A stretch of DNA of 64,000 nucleotides, taken from NCBI GenBank assembly GCA_963693285.1, contig OY848922.1:1786923-1850922 (forward strand), written 5' to 3'. The DNA is from Xestospongia muta (taxonomy: Eukaryota; Porifera; Demospongiae; Haplosclerida; Petrosiidae). The position numbers and the translations under genes were made by a program. Below, in pieces: positions 34,100-42,754 of this stretch (positions are counted from its first letter, which is position 1; each line of letters begins with the position of its first letter). Under the pieces are notes generated by a model that was given only the letters and a program-made list of their open reading frames with translations, ran no database searches and was not told the DNA's origin.

Positions 34100-36154
34100 A
34101 TGGTTTCTACCAATCCAGTTTCTCTAAAACGGTTAGAAGAGCAACTTAAATGTCCAGTCTGTCTAGAAAACTACAAAGAACCGAAAGGCTTGCCATGTCT
34201 TCATTCTTTCTGCCGAGAATGTCTTCAGAGGTTACCAGTTGAAAGAAATGAAGTACATTGTCCAACATGTCGTCAATCCAATGTACTTCCTCAAGGTGGG
34301 GTTGCTGAACTCCCAACGGCTTTTCACATTAACACACTTTTAGATCTCTATAATGCTCTTCAACAGCCTACAATATCCGACAGTGAAGCCCCTGTTTGTG
34401 TTATCCATGGCAAAAAGAGAGAGTTCTATTGTCAGCCTTGTGATGAGGTTGTCTGCTCGATATGTGCTGTTCGTGGTCATCGAACTCATGTCTGTGACAC
34501 AGCTGAAGTATTCTATGAACCTAAAAAGCAAGAAATTGAAACTTGTTTGGAGTCTCTAAAAGAATGGACTACAACAATTCATAATTCTATAGACGACTCC
34601 TACACCGAGGTCACCAAAGTTAAAGATCAAGCCTCCAGTGTTAAAGTAGAGATTTGTCAATTTATTGAAGATACCCATCAAAGATTAGAGATGGAAAAGG
34701 AAAGGTTATTAACACAACTGGATACACGCATGCAGCAAAAGTTACAGCAAATAGCACAAAAACGCGAAGGAGTTGAAACCATGCTTGCTCAATTGAATAG
34801 CTGCCAAGAGTTTGTAGAAGACCAACTCAAGACTGGATCAAAGGAGCAAGTACTAGCTGTTAGGAGACAAATGATTGGCCACATGAAAGCACTTACTATG
34901 CATGTTGACACAAGCATATTACTACAAAGTGATAGTGCCATATTCTTTAATGCTAATAAAAGCTTGTATCCATTAAATGTTGGTGATTTATGTCAACTTC
35001 AATTTGATCAATGTCTTGTTTCGGGTACGAATCGATTCTTAGCTCAAGTTGATGAAAATTTAAATTTCTTTATTAATGTCAAAGATATTTATGCCAACTC
35101 TGAAAATCTTCCATCATGTCATACTATTTGCTGTTATCCAGTTACCAATCCTGATGCATCTTTAGGTTATTCTTTGGAAAGGTTAGAGAAAGGAAAATAC
35201 AAGGTGTCCTTTGTGCTAAAACAAATTGGCCCGCATGTTGTGAGCATAAAGGTAGGTGATAAACACATCACAGAGAGTCCTTTTACTTGCCATGTTGTCT
35301 CTGCCCCCACGATGCCTCTTCGCAGCCATATCCGTACAGTGGAAAATCTTAAAATCCCTTCTGGAATAGCTATTAGAAATGATGATTGCCTTATTATAGG
35401 AGAGCGAGACTCCTATAGTATTACTATCTTAAATAATACTGGTGAAAGAATGCTTACATTTGGGAATGAAATAATCCAGCTATCATCTGGAATCGCTTTG
35501 ACCGACGAAGGGTCTATTCTCGTAGTAGATACAATGTTTGTACGCCTTCTGAAATTTTCAAGGGACGGGGAGCTTGAAAAATCTGTGGGAACATCTGGTA
35601 ATGGACCACTACAGTTTAATCTTCCTTATTCAGTAGCTGTACATCCTAATGGATGTATTTTCATTGCAGATAGAGGAAACAATCGAATTCAAGTTTTAAA
35701 TCCCGACCTTACATATTCACACTGCTTTGGTGAAAAAGGAAGAAAACTTGGACAATTTTTGGAATTGTTTGACATTGCCATTGATCCCAAAGGCAATGTC
35801 TATACATCAGATCCCCAAAAAGGACAGGTACAAAAATTCACCTCCAGTGGTGATGTTCTTGATTCTATTCAATGCAAATCACCTTTTTACTTGTGTATAG
35901 ATCAACAAAATATACTTTATATAATGGAACAAAGAAAACCAAAAAGAGAAGGATTTTTTCTTGCACCTGACATAGGTGTAATGCACAATCATTTTATAAC
36001 TATCGTTAACTGTCAGAAGAATATGATACACCTTGGAGAATTCCAATGGTCAGAAAATTGTCCAGATTATGGATGTGGTGGTAGAATTGCTACAGATAGA
36101 CATGGTTTCCTCTATGTGTGTGATCCATATGAGGGTCTTGTTTATGTCTGTTAA
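34100..36154 (+). CDS. TRIM-NHL E3 ubiquitin ligase (RING, B-box, coiled coil, filamin, NHL)
   Basis: Single exon, 684 aa, resembling the TRIM2/TRIM3/TRIM71 type. RING: C18, C21, C33, H35, C38, C41, C54, C57 (CPVC, CLHSFCREC, CPTC). One B-box about 98-138 (CVIHGKKREFYCQPC, then VVCSIC and HRTHVC). A coiled coil of about 100 residues with Glu, Gln and Lys-rich heptads follows, then a filamin/ABP280-like domain around 295-400, and NHL repeats from about 410 to the end (for example LPYSVAVHPNGCIFIADRGN). Expected role: ubiquitin ligase with a propeller that selects protein or RNA targets. The gene is intronless and shares a 108-bp promoter with SH3GLB. A partial copy with two deletions is at 39661-40184. 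Confidence 0.93.
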   Translation: MVSTNPVSLKRLEEQLKCPVCLENYKEPKGLPCLHSFCRECLQRLPVERNEVHCPTCRQSNVLPQGGVAELPTAFHINTLLDLYNALQQPTISDSEAPVCVIHGKKREFYCQPCDEVVCSICAVRGHRTHVCDTAEVFYEPKKQEIETCLESLKEWTTTIHNSIDDSYTEVTKVKDQASSVKVEICQFIEDTHQRLEMEKERLLTQLDTRMQQKLQQIAQKREGVETMLAQLNSCQEFVEDQLKTGSKEQVLAVRRQMIGHMKALTMHVDTSILLQSDSAIFFNANKSLYPLNVGDLCQLQFDQCLVSGTNRFLAQVDENLNFFINVKDIYANSENLPSCHTICCYPVTNPDASLGYSLERLEKGKYKVSFVLKQIGPHVVSIKVGDKHITESPFTCHVVSAPTMPLRSHIRTVENLKIPSGIAIRNDDCLIIGERDSYSITILNNTGERMLTFGNEIIQLSSGIALTDEGSILVVDTMFVRLLKFSRDGELEKSVGTSGNGPLQFNLPYSVAVHPNGCIFIADRGNNRIQVLNPDLTYSHCFGEKGRKLGQFLELFDIAIDPKGNVYTSDPQKGQVQKFTSSGDVLDSIQCKSPFYLCIDQQNILYIMEQRKPKREGFFLAPDIGVMHNHFITIVNCQKNMIHLGEFQWSENCPDYGCGGRIATDRHGFLYVCDPYEGLVYVC

Positions 36155-36500
36155 AAGTTACTTTATAGCAAATTATTGATTTGTGATGATTATTTTGTGT
36201 GATTTGAGTTTAAATCTGCTTTCTTTAAAGAATTTTTGATTCTCAGTTCTCATCTGTTACAACTGTATATATATAAAGTGCTAGTCACTAATAATCACAG
36301 CTGGGATAGATCAAAAAATGATACAACTCATAACTACATAATTTTTATAATATACACACATAAGATCTAGTACCTAAAATAAAGGCTAGCTTAAAATAAA
36401 TCATGACTGGTTTCTTTCCAACCTCTACTTTACTAATTGAATTAATCAGAGACTCACACTAGAGAACAAAAAACACAAATGTACCAATATAATAATTATG

Positions 36501-38792
36501 TCAAAGTTTGTCAGACAAATCTTGAATATGTTCTAAAATGGAAGAAAAAACTTCTTTCTTTAAAACAATTTCAGTTTTTCGACCAAAATGCCCTCTATAG
36601 GCCAAAAACTCCAACAGTGATGGCAAGAAAAATATAGCAAATTTACTTGCTAGAGCAAAAATGTCCGAAACTTTCTTCTCAAAGTGAAAGACATTTTTAA
36701 TCCACATTAATATGCCAATAAAGTAAATAGCCAAAGTTGCTTTGATTAAGAGGAAGGCAACCTGTCTTCGAATTGGCCGTATGTTTTCAACAATAGCAAA
36801 ATACATATCCTTTGAGAGATTTGTACTAAATGGTTCCTTGTTCAGTAAATGAGTATAAGCAGTGCTTTCATTAATTTTATGTAGATGGACGCCATCCTCA
36901 TCTCTGTGAAGCATTAGTTGTAAGTTTGGCTTTGTGGATAACTCATCTTGTAAAGATTTGACTTCCTTTTCATCATTTAAAATCTCGACTGTGCATTGTA
37001 CAATTTCATCGTAACCCTTGTGCAAGTCAAGGACCATTGTGTAAAGTGTAGTTACAACTGCAGCTAATAAAGCCACATATTCAAGTGCCTTGGAGGGTGT
37101 TATCACAGCACCTATGTAGGTAAAGATAGCCATATCATTGATCATATTGCAGATCACAAATGACACTGCTAGCACATAAACAAGAAGACATACTAAGCAA
37201 CAGCCGTGACAGAAGATGATGGCTGCTCTAATTGTTCCCCATACAAAGTTGCCTCTCTGACGATTTTTAAAGTATATCTTTTCTCCTTGCCAGATAGCAT
37301 GCGCTGTTTCTTTTATGAAAAATAGCATTGGTACAAAGTAATAGACAATAGTAATTACGACAGCAATGATAAAGATGCTGACACCAATAATGAAGCATAA
37401 AGTAAGTTTTAATAAGAAATTTATAGTACTTTGGGTATTGTTACGGTCTCTCCAACAAGTGATGCACAAATCAAAACTGTTTGAGATGACAAACGCCCAA
37501 AATTTACAATCAAATACTATCAGTATACGCTCATTCATGACATAAGCCAGCCTCTGGAATTCTCTTTTTTTCCTTATGTTTTCATTCCATTTAAACAGTC
37601 CGGCAGGAAATGGCTGACCACTAAAAAGAGGAAAATTCTTAGGAAGTTCAGTTTCAATGTAAACACTGAGATAAGTTGGCATTAATGCAGCTAACATAAG
37701 TAGAAATAGAACAATCCACGAAATCTCTCTAAATCCTGGCAATAAAAGACATCGAAAAGAACAGAGAGCATAGAATGCAAGAAATAAAAATCTCCTCACT
37801 TTAATCATCCACCATGCACAGCTATCATGATCACTGACATAATAACACAACATTCGTTGTAAACAGCGTCCAAAGTAAACAGGTGATTTATAAGTTGGAA
37901 ACATGCCTTTAGGCTGATTGTATGGGCGCTTTGAACTTGGCAAGTAATAAACAAGCAAAGGACAGAATAGCCACATAAAAAAGGACGTATACACGACTAT
38001 AAAGTATTTCATGAGGACCTCTTTGATCACACATTCGTCATTTGTATTGTAGCAGTAATAGTTTGGAAAGTCAGACTTGTCTGAGGGTATCCCCAAATAT
38101 GGTCTCCTAACAACAAATAGCATTTTCAAAAAATACCAATAATATACGCTGTCAGGCAAAGCAAAATCACGAGCATTCAATAGCCACAGACCAGACCAAT
38201 CATCTGGATAGTCGGATAAAATATGCTCCATACCATAATCAGCATGTACACATAGGTATTTCCATTTATAATCATGATTATCTGTTGTAAGATTTGATAG
38301 CAACTCTTGTATCTCTAACTTACCTAATCCGCATTCAGTACAATTTGTATCGCAGTACCATTCGATGTGTCTGTTCTCCAGGTTCTCTGTTATAATGGTC
38401 ATTGTAGCTAGTGACAACGTTTGAAAGTTATGAGGGAAATAGAGCATATACTTGTAGCTTTCAGTGATCCATATAACAGTAATTGTTCGAGTTATGTTAT
38501 TGTATCGAATTGGGAGTCGTAGACGAAAAAATTGCTTTTCTCCTTTCTTGGTTATATTGTTAAGTTTATCCCGAATGTGTTCTTTGTTTGTCCAATTCAA
38601 TTGACAATTGTTGTGAGATTCATTTGGTATCAATGGATACTGTTCCTCAGTTGATTGGTGAAGAATTGGCCAGAGCTTGAAATCTCCCACTAAAGCTGGA
38701 CAATCAGGACGAGCTTCAGAATTGGCATCACAACGTTTTAACGCTGCAATTGTGAAGATTACTACAACTAAAATCCGCTTAAAGAAATCCAT
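36501..38792 (-). CDS. Unrecognised large multi-pass membrane protein (copy 1)
   Basis: Intronless, 763 aa from MDFFKRIL. An upstream in-frame ATG (38804) is ATA in the duplicate, and ACACCATGG at 38792 has good context, so this start is preferred. A short hydrophobic segment at the N-terminus looks like a signal peptide. Residues about 25-255 form a Cys- and Asn-rich region with several N-x-S/T sites, likely extracellular. Then about eight hydrophobic segments follow (for example YFIVVYTSFFMWLFCPLLVY, FCHGCCLVCLLVYVLAVSFV and LLIKATLAIYFIGILMWI), interrupted by a soluble loop of about 90 residues (around 600-690), and the chain ends in a charged cytosolic tail. I do not recognise the family. 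It could be a receptor or channel-like protein; no function is proposed. Copy 2 is at 40286-42580. Confidence 0.8.
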   Translation of the reverse strand: MDFFKRILVVVIFTIAALKRCDANSEARPDCPALVGDFKLWPILHQSTEEQYPLIPNESHNNCQLNWTNKEHIRDKLNNITKKGEKQFFRLRLPIRYNNITRTITVIWITESYKYMLYFPHNFQTLSLATMTIITENLENRHIEWYCDTNCTECGLGKLEIQELLSNLTTDNHDYKWKYLCVHADYGMEHILSDYPDDWSGLWLLNARDFALPDSVYYWYFLKMLFVVRRPYLGIPSDKSDFPNYYCYNTNDECVIKEVLMKYFIVVYTSFFMWLFCPLLVYYLPSSKRPYNQPKGMFPTYKSPVYFGRCLQRMLCYYVSDHDSCAWWMIKVRRFLFLAFYALCSFRCLLLPGFREISWIVLFLLMLAALMPTYLSVYIETELPKNFPLFSGQPFPAGLFKWNENIRKKREFQRLAYVMNERILIVFDCKFWAFVISNSFDLCITCWRDRNNTQSTINFLLKLTLCFIIGVSIFIIAVVITIVYYFVPMLFFIKETAHAIWQGEKIYFKNRQRGNFVWGTIRAAIIFCHGCCLVCLLVYVLAVSFVICNMINDMAIFTYIGAVITPSKALEYVALLAAVVTTLYTMVLDLHKGYDEIVQCTVEILNDEKEVKSLQDELSTKPNLQLMLHRDEDGVHLHKINESTAYTHLLNKEPFSTNLSKDMYFAIVENIRPIRRQVAFLLIKATLAIYFIGILMWIKNVFHFEKKVSDIFALASKFAIFFLPSLLEFLAYRGHFGRKTEIVLKKEVFSSILEHIQDLSDKL

Positions 38793-38967
38793 GGTGTATA
38801 GCATTAGTAAAACCACACCTATTTATTAATGTTAGTGCTGTTAATGTATATTACCCTCAATTAAATGAAAAAGAATTGTTAATAAAATATTAAAAAATAA
38901 TATAGTGTATTTTGCACACAAGATAGAACTATATAATACATACAGATAGCTACAAAAACAACAACAT

Positions 38968-39352
38968 TTATTCAACAGTTAAGGATCTTAGCCATCGCTT
39001 CTTTATTTTAATAAACTCTTGATCTCTTTCTAAAGCTTCTAATATAATCCTGTGACCACACAACCTATTTGTAGAATCACCTGTCTCCTCCAATGCTGAT
39101 ATAAATCCCATAAACCCATGATCTCCTGCCTCTTTCAATCCATCAACTAGAAGACGAAGACCCATAGTACGATGATTTGGAGCTGAAAGTATTTCACTTG
39201 CAGGACGGTCTCTGAAGACGTCTGTACTGTCGCCAGCCAAATGATGTATTTTGGAACGATTATTTTCTGTTAAGATTCCATATTGGTAGAGACAATTACA
39301 GAGATAGAGATCTAAATGATCACATAAGAGTTCAAAATATCGGTCTAAAATA
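38968..39352 (-). pseudogene. Truncated duplicate of the CARD exon
   Basis: Near-identical copy of the 3' part of the terminal exon of the Roc-COR-CARD gene (true exon 42755-43155), ending in the same TAA. Its upstream side is cut at the duplication junction (39352/39353), so it has no acceptor, no GTPase exons and no promoter. It could only be expressed by chance. Confidence 0.88.
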
Positions 39353-39393
39353 TGGCCCGATTATCACCCCTAGTTGCCCATTTGCCCTCTTAC

Positions 39394-39534
39394 CTGTCTT
39401 GCTCTGGTGAAGGATTTTGAAGTAAATTTAACGAAAGCACCAAGCTTTTCATTCAAAACTTCAGAACGTGGACGTTCTGTCGGATTGGCTGTGGTACTGG
39501 AAGATACATCTGAAGTATACGAAGACTCCGCCAT
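39394..39534 (-). pseudogene. Orphan SH3GLB exon 1
   Basis: Base-for-base near copy of SH3GLB exon 1 (33851-33991), with its ATG, its donor (gtaag) and the adjoining promoter, but no downstream exon. A transcript from it would run into duplicated CARD and membrane-protein sequence in antisense or sense. Probably non-functional. Confidence 0.88.
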
Positions 39535-39660
39535 CTTGCTGCCGATGCACGGATGTTAATTATTATTAATTAATTTTTAAGTGTAATAAGTAATAAATTA
39601 ATTTTAATAAATTATTTAATTAATAATTCTTAGATTTTTTAGGCAAACAATTACAAAACA

Positions 39661-40184
39661 ATGGTTTCTACCAATCCGGTTTCTCTAAAACGGTTAGTTT
39701 AAAACGGCTTGTTTCGGGTGTGAATCGATTCTTAGCTCAAGTTGATGAAAATTTAAATTTCTTTATTAATGTCAAAGATATTTACGCCAACTCTGAAAAT
39801 CTTCCATCATGTCATACTATTTGCTGTTATCCAGTTACCAATCCCGATGCATCTTTAGGTTATTCTTTGGAAAGGTTAGAGAAAGGAAAATACAAGGTGT
39901 CCTTTGTGCTAAAACAAATTGGCCCGCATGTTGTGAGCATAAAGGTAGGTGATAAACACATCACAGAGAGTCCTTTTACTTGCCATGTTGTCTCTGCCCC
40001 CACGATGCCTCTTCGCAGCCATATCCGTACAGTGGAAAATCTTAAAATCCCTTCTGGAATAGCTATTAGAAATGATGATTGCCTTATTATAGGAGAGCAA
40101 GACTCCTATAGTATTACTATCTTAAGTAATACTGGTGAAAGAATGCTTACATTTGGGAATGAAATAATTAGCTTAATAAAATGA
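39661..40184 (+). pseudogene. Truncated TRIM-NHL copy
   Basis: Starts with the same ATG and nine codons as the intact gene, then hits a stop (TTA GTT TAA) at the 5' deletion junction. RING, B-box and coiled coil are gone. An open segment of about 154 codons (39720-40184) keeps the filamin-like domain and the first NHL blade, then ends at the second deletion. No ATG in good context restarts it, so it is most likely dead. Confidence 0.9.
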
Positions 40185-40285
40185 ATCCTGACTGGTTTCT
40201 TTCCAACCTCTACTTTACTAATTGAATTAATCAGAGACTCACACTAGAGAACAAAAAACACAAATGTACCAATATAATAATTATG

Positions 40286-42580
40286 TCAAAGTTTGTCAGA
40301 CAAATCTTGAATATGTTCTAAAATGGAAGAAAAAACTTCTTTCTTTAAAACAATTTCAGTTTTTCGACCAAAATGCCCTCTATAGGCCAAAAACTCCAAC
40401 AGTGATGGCAGGAAAAATATAGCAAATTTACTTGCTAGAGCAAAAATGTCCGAAACTTTCTTCTCAAAGTGAAAGACATTTTTAATCCACATTGATATGC
40501 CAATAAAGTAAATAGCCAAAGTTGCTTTGATTAAGAGGAAGGCAACCTGTCTTCGAATTGGCCGTATGTTTTCAACGATAGCAAAATACATATCCTTTGA
40601 GAGATTTGTACTAAATGGTTCCTTGTTCAGTAAATGAGTATAAGCAGTGCTTTCATTAATTTTATGAAGATGGACGCCATCCTCATCTCTGTGAAGCATT
40701 AGCTGTAAGTTTGGCTTTGTGGATAACTCATCTTGTAAAGATTTGATTCCCTTTTCATCATTTAAAATCTCGACTGTGCATTGTACAATTTCATCGTAAC
40801 CCTTGTGCAAGTCAAGGACCATTGTGTAAAGTGTAGTTACAACTGCAGCTAATAAAGCCACATATTCAAGTGCCATGGAGGGTGTTATCACAGCACCTAC
40901 GTAGGTAAAGATAGCCATATCATTGATCATATTGCAGATCACAAATGACACTGCTAGCACATAAACAAGAAGACATACTAAGCAACAGCCGTGACAGAAG
41001 ATGATGGCTGCTCTAATTGTTCCCCATACAAAGTTGCCTCTCTGACGATTTTTAAAGTATATCTTTTCTCCTTGCCAGATAGCACGCGCTGTTTCTTTGA
41101 TGAAAAATAGCATTGGTACAAAGTAATAGACAATAGTAATTATGACAGCAATGATAAAGATGCTGACACCAATAATGAAGCATAAAGTAAGTTTTAATAA
41201 AAAATTTATAGTACTTTGGGTATTGTTGTTACGGTCTCTCCAACAAGTGATGCACAAATCAAAACTGTTTGAGATAACAAATGCCCAAAATTTACAATCA
41301 AATACTATCAGTATACGCTCATTCATGACATAAGCCAGCCTCTGGAATTCTCTTTTTTTCCTTATGTTTTCATTCCATTTAAACAGTCCGGCAGGAAATG
41401 GCTGACCACTAAAAAGAGGAAAATTCTTAGGAAGCTCAGTTTCAATGTAAACACTGAGATAAGTTGGCATTAATGCAGCTAACATAAGTAGAAACAGAAC
41501 AATCCACGAAATCTCTCTAAATCCTGGCAATAGAAGACATCGAAAAGAACAGAGAGCATAGAATGCAAGAAATAAAAATCTCCTCACTTTAATCATCCAC
41601 CATGCACAGCTATCATGATCACTGACATAATAACACAACATTCGTTGTAAACAGCGTCCAAAGTAAACAGGTGATTTATAAGTTGGAAACATGCCTTTAG
41701 GGTGATTATATGGGCGCTTTGAACTTGGCAGGTAATAAACAAGCAAAGGACAGAATAGCCACATAAAAAAGGACGTATACACGACTATAAAGTAATTCAT
41801 GAGGACCTCTTTGATCTCACATTTGTCACTTGTATTGTAGCAATAATAGTTTGGAAAGTCAGACTTGTCTGAGGATATCCCCAAATATGGTCTCCTAACA
41901 ACAAATAGCATTTTCAAAAAATACCAATAATATACACTGTCAGGCAAAGCAAAATCACGAGCATTCAATAGCCACAGACCAGACCAATCATCTGGATAGT
42001 CGGATAAAATATGCTCCATACCATAATCAGCATGCACACATAGGTATTCCCATTTATAATCATGATTATCTGTTGTAAGATTTGTTAGCAACTCTTGTAT
42101 CTCTAACTTACCTAATCCGCATTCAGTACAATTTGTATCGCAGTACCATTGGATGTGTCTGTTCTCCAGGTTCTCTGTTATAATGGTCATTGTAGCTAGT
42201 GACAACGTTTGAAAGTTATGAGGGAAATAGAGCATATACTTGTAGCTTTCAGTGATCCATATAACAGTAATTGTTCGAGTTATGTTATTGTATCGAATTG
42301 GGAGTCGTAGACGAAAAAATTGCTTTTCTCCTTTCTTGATTCTGTCGTTAAGTTTATTCCGAATGTGTTCTTTGTTTGTCCAATTCAATTGACAATTGTT
42401 GTGAGACTCATTTGGCATCAATGGATACTGTTCCTCAGTTGATTGGTGAAGAATTGGCCAGAGCTTGAAATCTCCCACTAAAGCTGGACAATCAGGACGA
42501 GCTTCAGAATTGGCATCATAACGTTTCAACGCTGTAATTGTGAAGATTACTACAACTAAAATCCGCTTAAAGAAATCCAT
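40286..42580 (-). CDS. Unrecognised large multi-pass membrane protein (copy 2)
   Basis: Intronless, 764 aa from MDFFKRIL (42580), the tandem duplicate of the gene at 36501-38792. By eye there are about 25 amino-acid differences and one inserted Asn. Roughly two thirds of them fall in the first 290 residues, the presumed extracellular part, while the membrane segments are almost unchanged. The frame is fully open, as expected if the copy is under selection or very young. Signal-like N-terminus, N-glycosylation sites and about eight hydrophobic segments are as in copy 1. Family not recognised. Confidence 0.8.
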   Translation of the reverse strand: MDFFKRILVVVIFTITALKRYDANSEARPDCPALVGDFKLWPILHQSTEEQYPLMPNESHNNCQLNWTNKEHIRNKLNDRIKKGEKQFFRLRLPIRYNNITRTITVIWITESYKYMLYFPHNFQTLSLATMTIITENLENRHIQWYCDTNCTECGLGKLEIQELLTNLTTDNHDYKWEYLCVHADYGMEHILSDYPDDWSGLWLLNARDFALPDSVYYWYFLKMLFVVRRPYLGISSDKSDFPNYYCYNTSDKCEIKEVLMNYFIVVYTSFFMWLFCPLLVYYLPSSKRPYNHPKGMFPTYKSPVYFGRCLQRMLCYYVSDHDSCAWWMIKVRRFLFLAFYALCSFRCLLLPGFREISWIVLFLLMLAALMPTYLSVYIETELPKNFPLFSGQPFPAGLFKWNENIRKKREFQRLAYVMNERILIVFDCKFWAFVISNSFDLCITCWRDRNNNTQSTINFLLKLTLCFIIGVSIFIIAVIITIVYYFVPMLFFIKETARAIWQGEKIYFKNRQRGNFVWGTIRAAIIFCHGCCLVCLLVYVLAVSFVICNMINDMAIFTYVGAVITPSMALEYVALLAAVVTTLYTMVLDLHKGYDEIVQCTVEILNDEKGIKSLQDELSTKPNLQLMLHRDEDGVHLHKINESTAYTHLLNKEPFSTNLSKDMYFAIVENIRPIRRQVAFLLIKATLAIYFIGISMWIKNVFHFEKKVSDIFALASKFAIFFLPSLLEFLAYRGHFGRKTEIVLKKEVFSSILEHIQDLSDKL

Positions 42581-42754
42581 GGTGTATAGTATTAGTAAAA
42601 CCACACCTATTTATTAAAGTTAGTGCTGTTAATGTACATTTCCCTCAATTAAATGAAAAAGAATTGTTAATAAAATAATAAAAAATAATATAGTGTATTT
42701 TGCACACAAGATAGAACTATATAATACATACAGATAGCTACAAAACAACAACAT

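Larger units (their letters stand above)
33811..39352. repeat. Tandem segmental duplication, unit 1 (5.5 kb)
   Basis: The unit starts in SH3GLB intron 1 (tggcccgattatcacc) and ends inside a copy of the CARD-encoding exon. It contains SH3GLB exon 1, the divergent promoter, the TRIM-NHL gene, a membrane-protein gene and a truncated CARD exon. Order and orientation are the same in unit 2. The left end is the complete SH3GLB gene and the right end of unit 2 is the complete CARD gene, as expected for a simple tandem duplication. Confidence 0.93.

Noticed and set aside
38793..38816. Upstream start of the membrane-protein gene (MLYTMDFF)
   Set aside because: The upstream ATG is ATA in the tandem copy, and the ATG at 38792/42580 has better context in both.
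39720..40184. Open 154-codon frame as a separate filamin-NHL gene
   Set aside because: It is the surviving middle of a TRIM-NHL copy with deletions at both ends, no start codon in good context and a truncated propeller.
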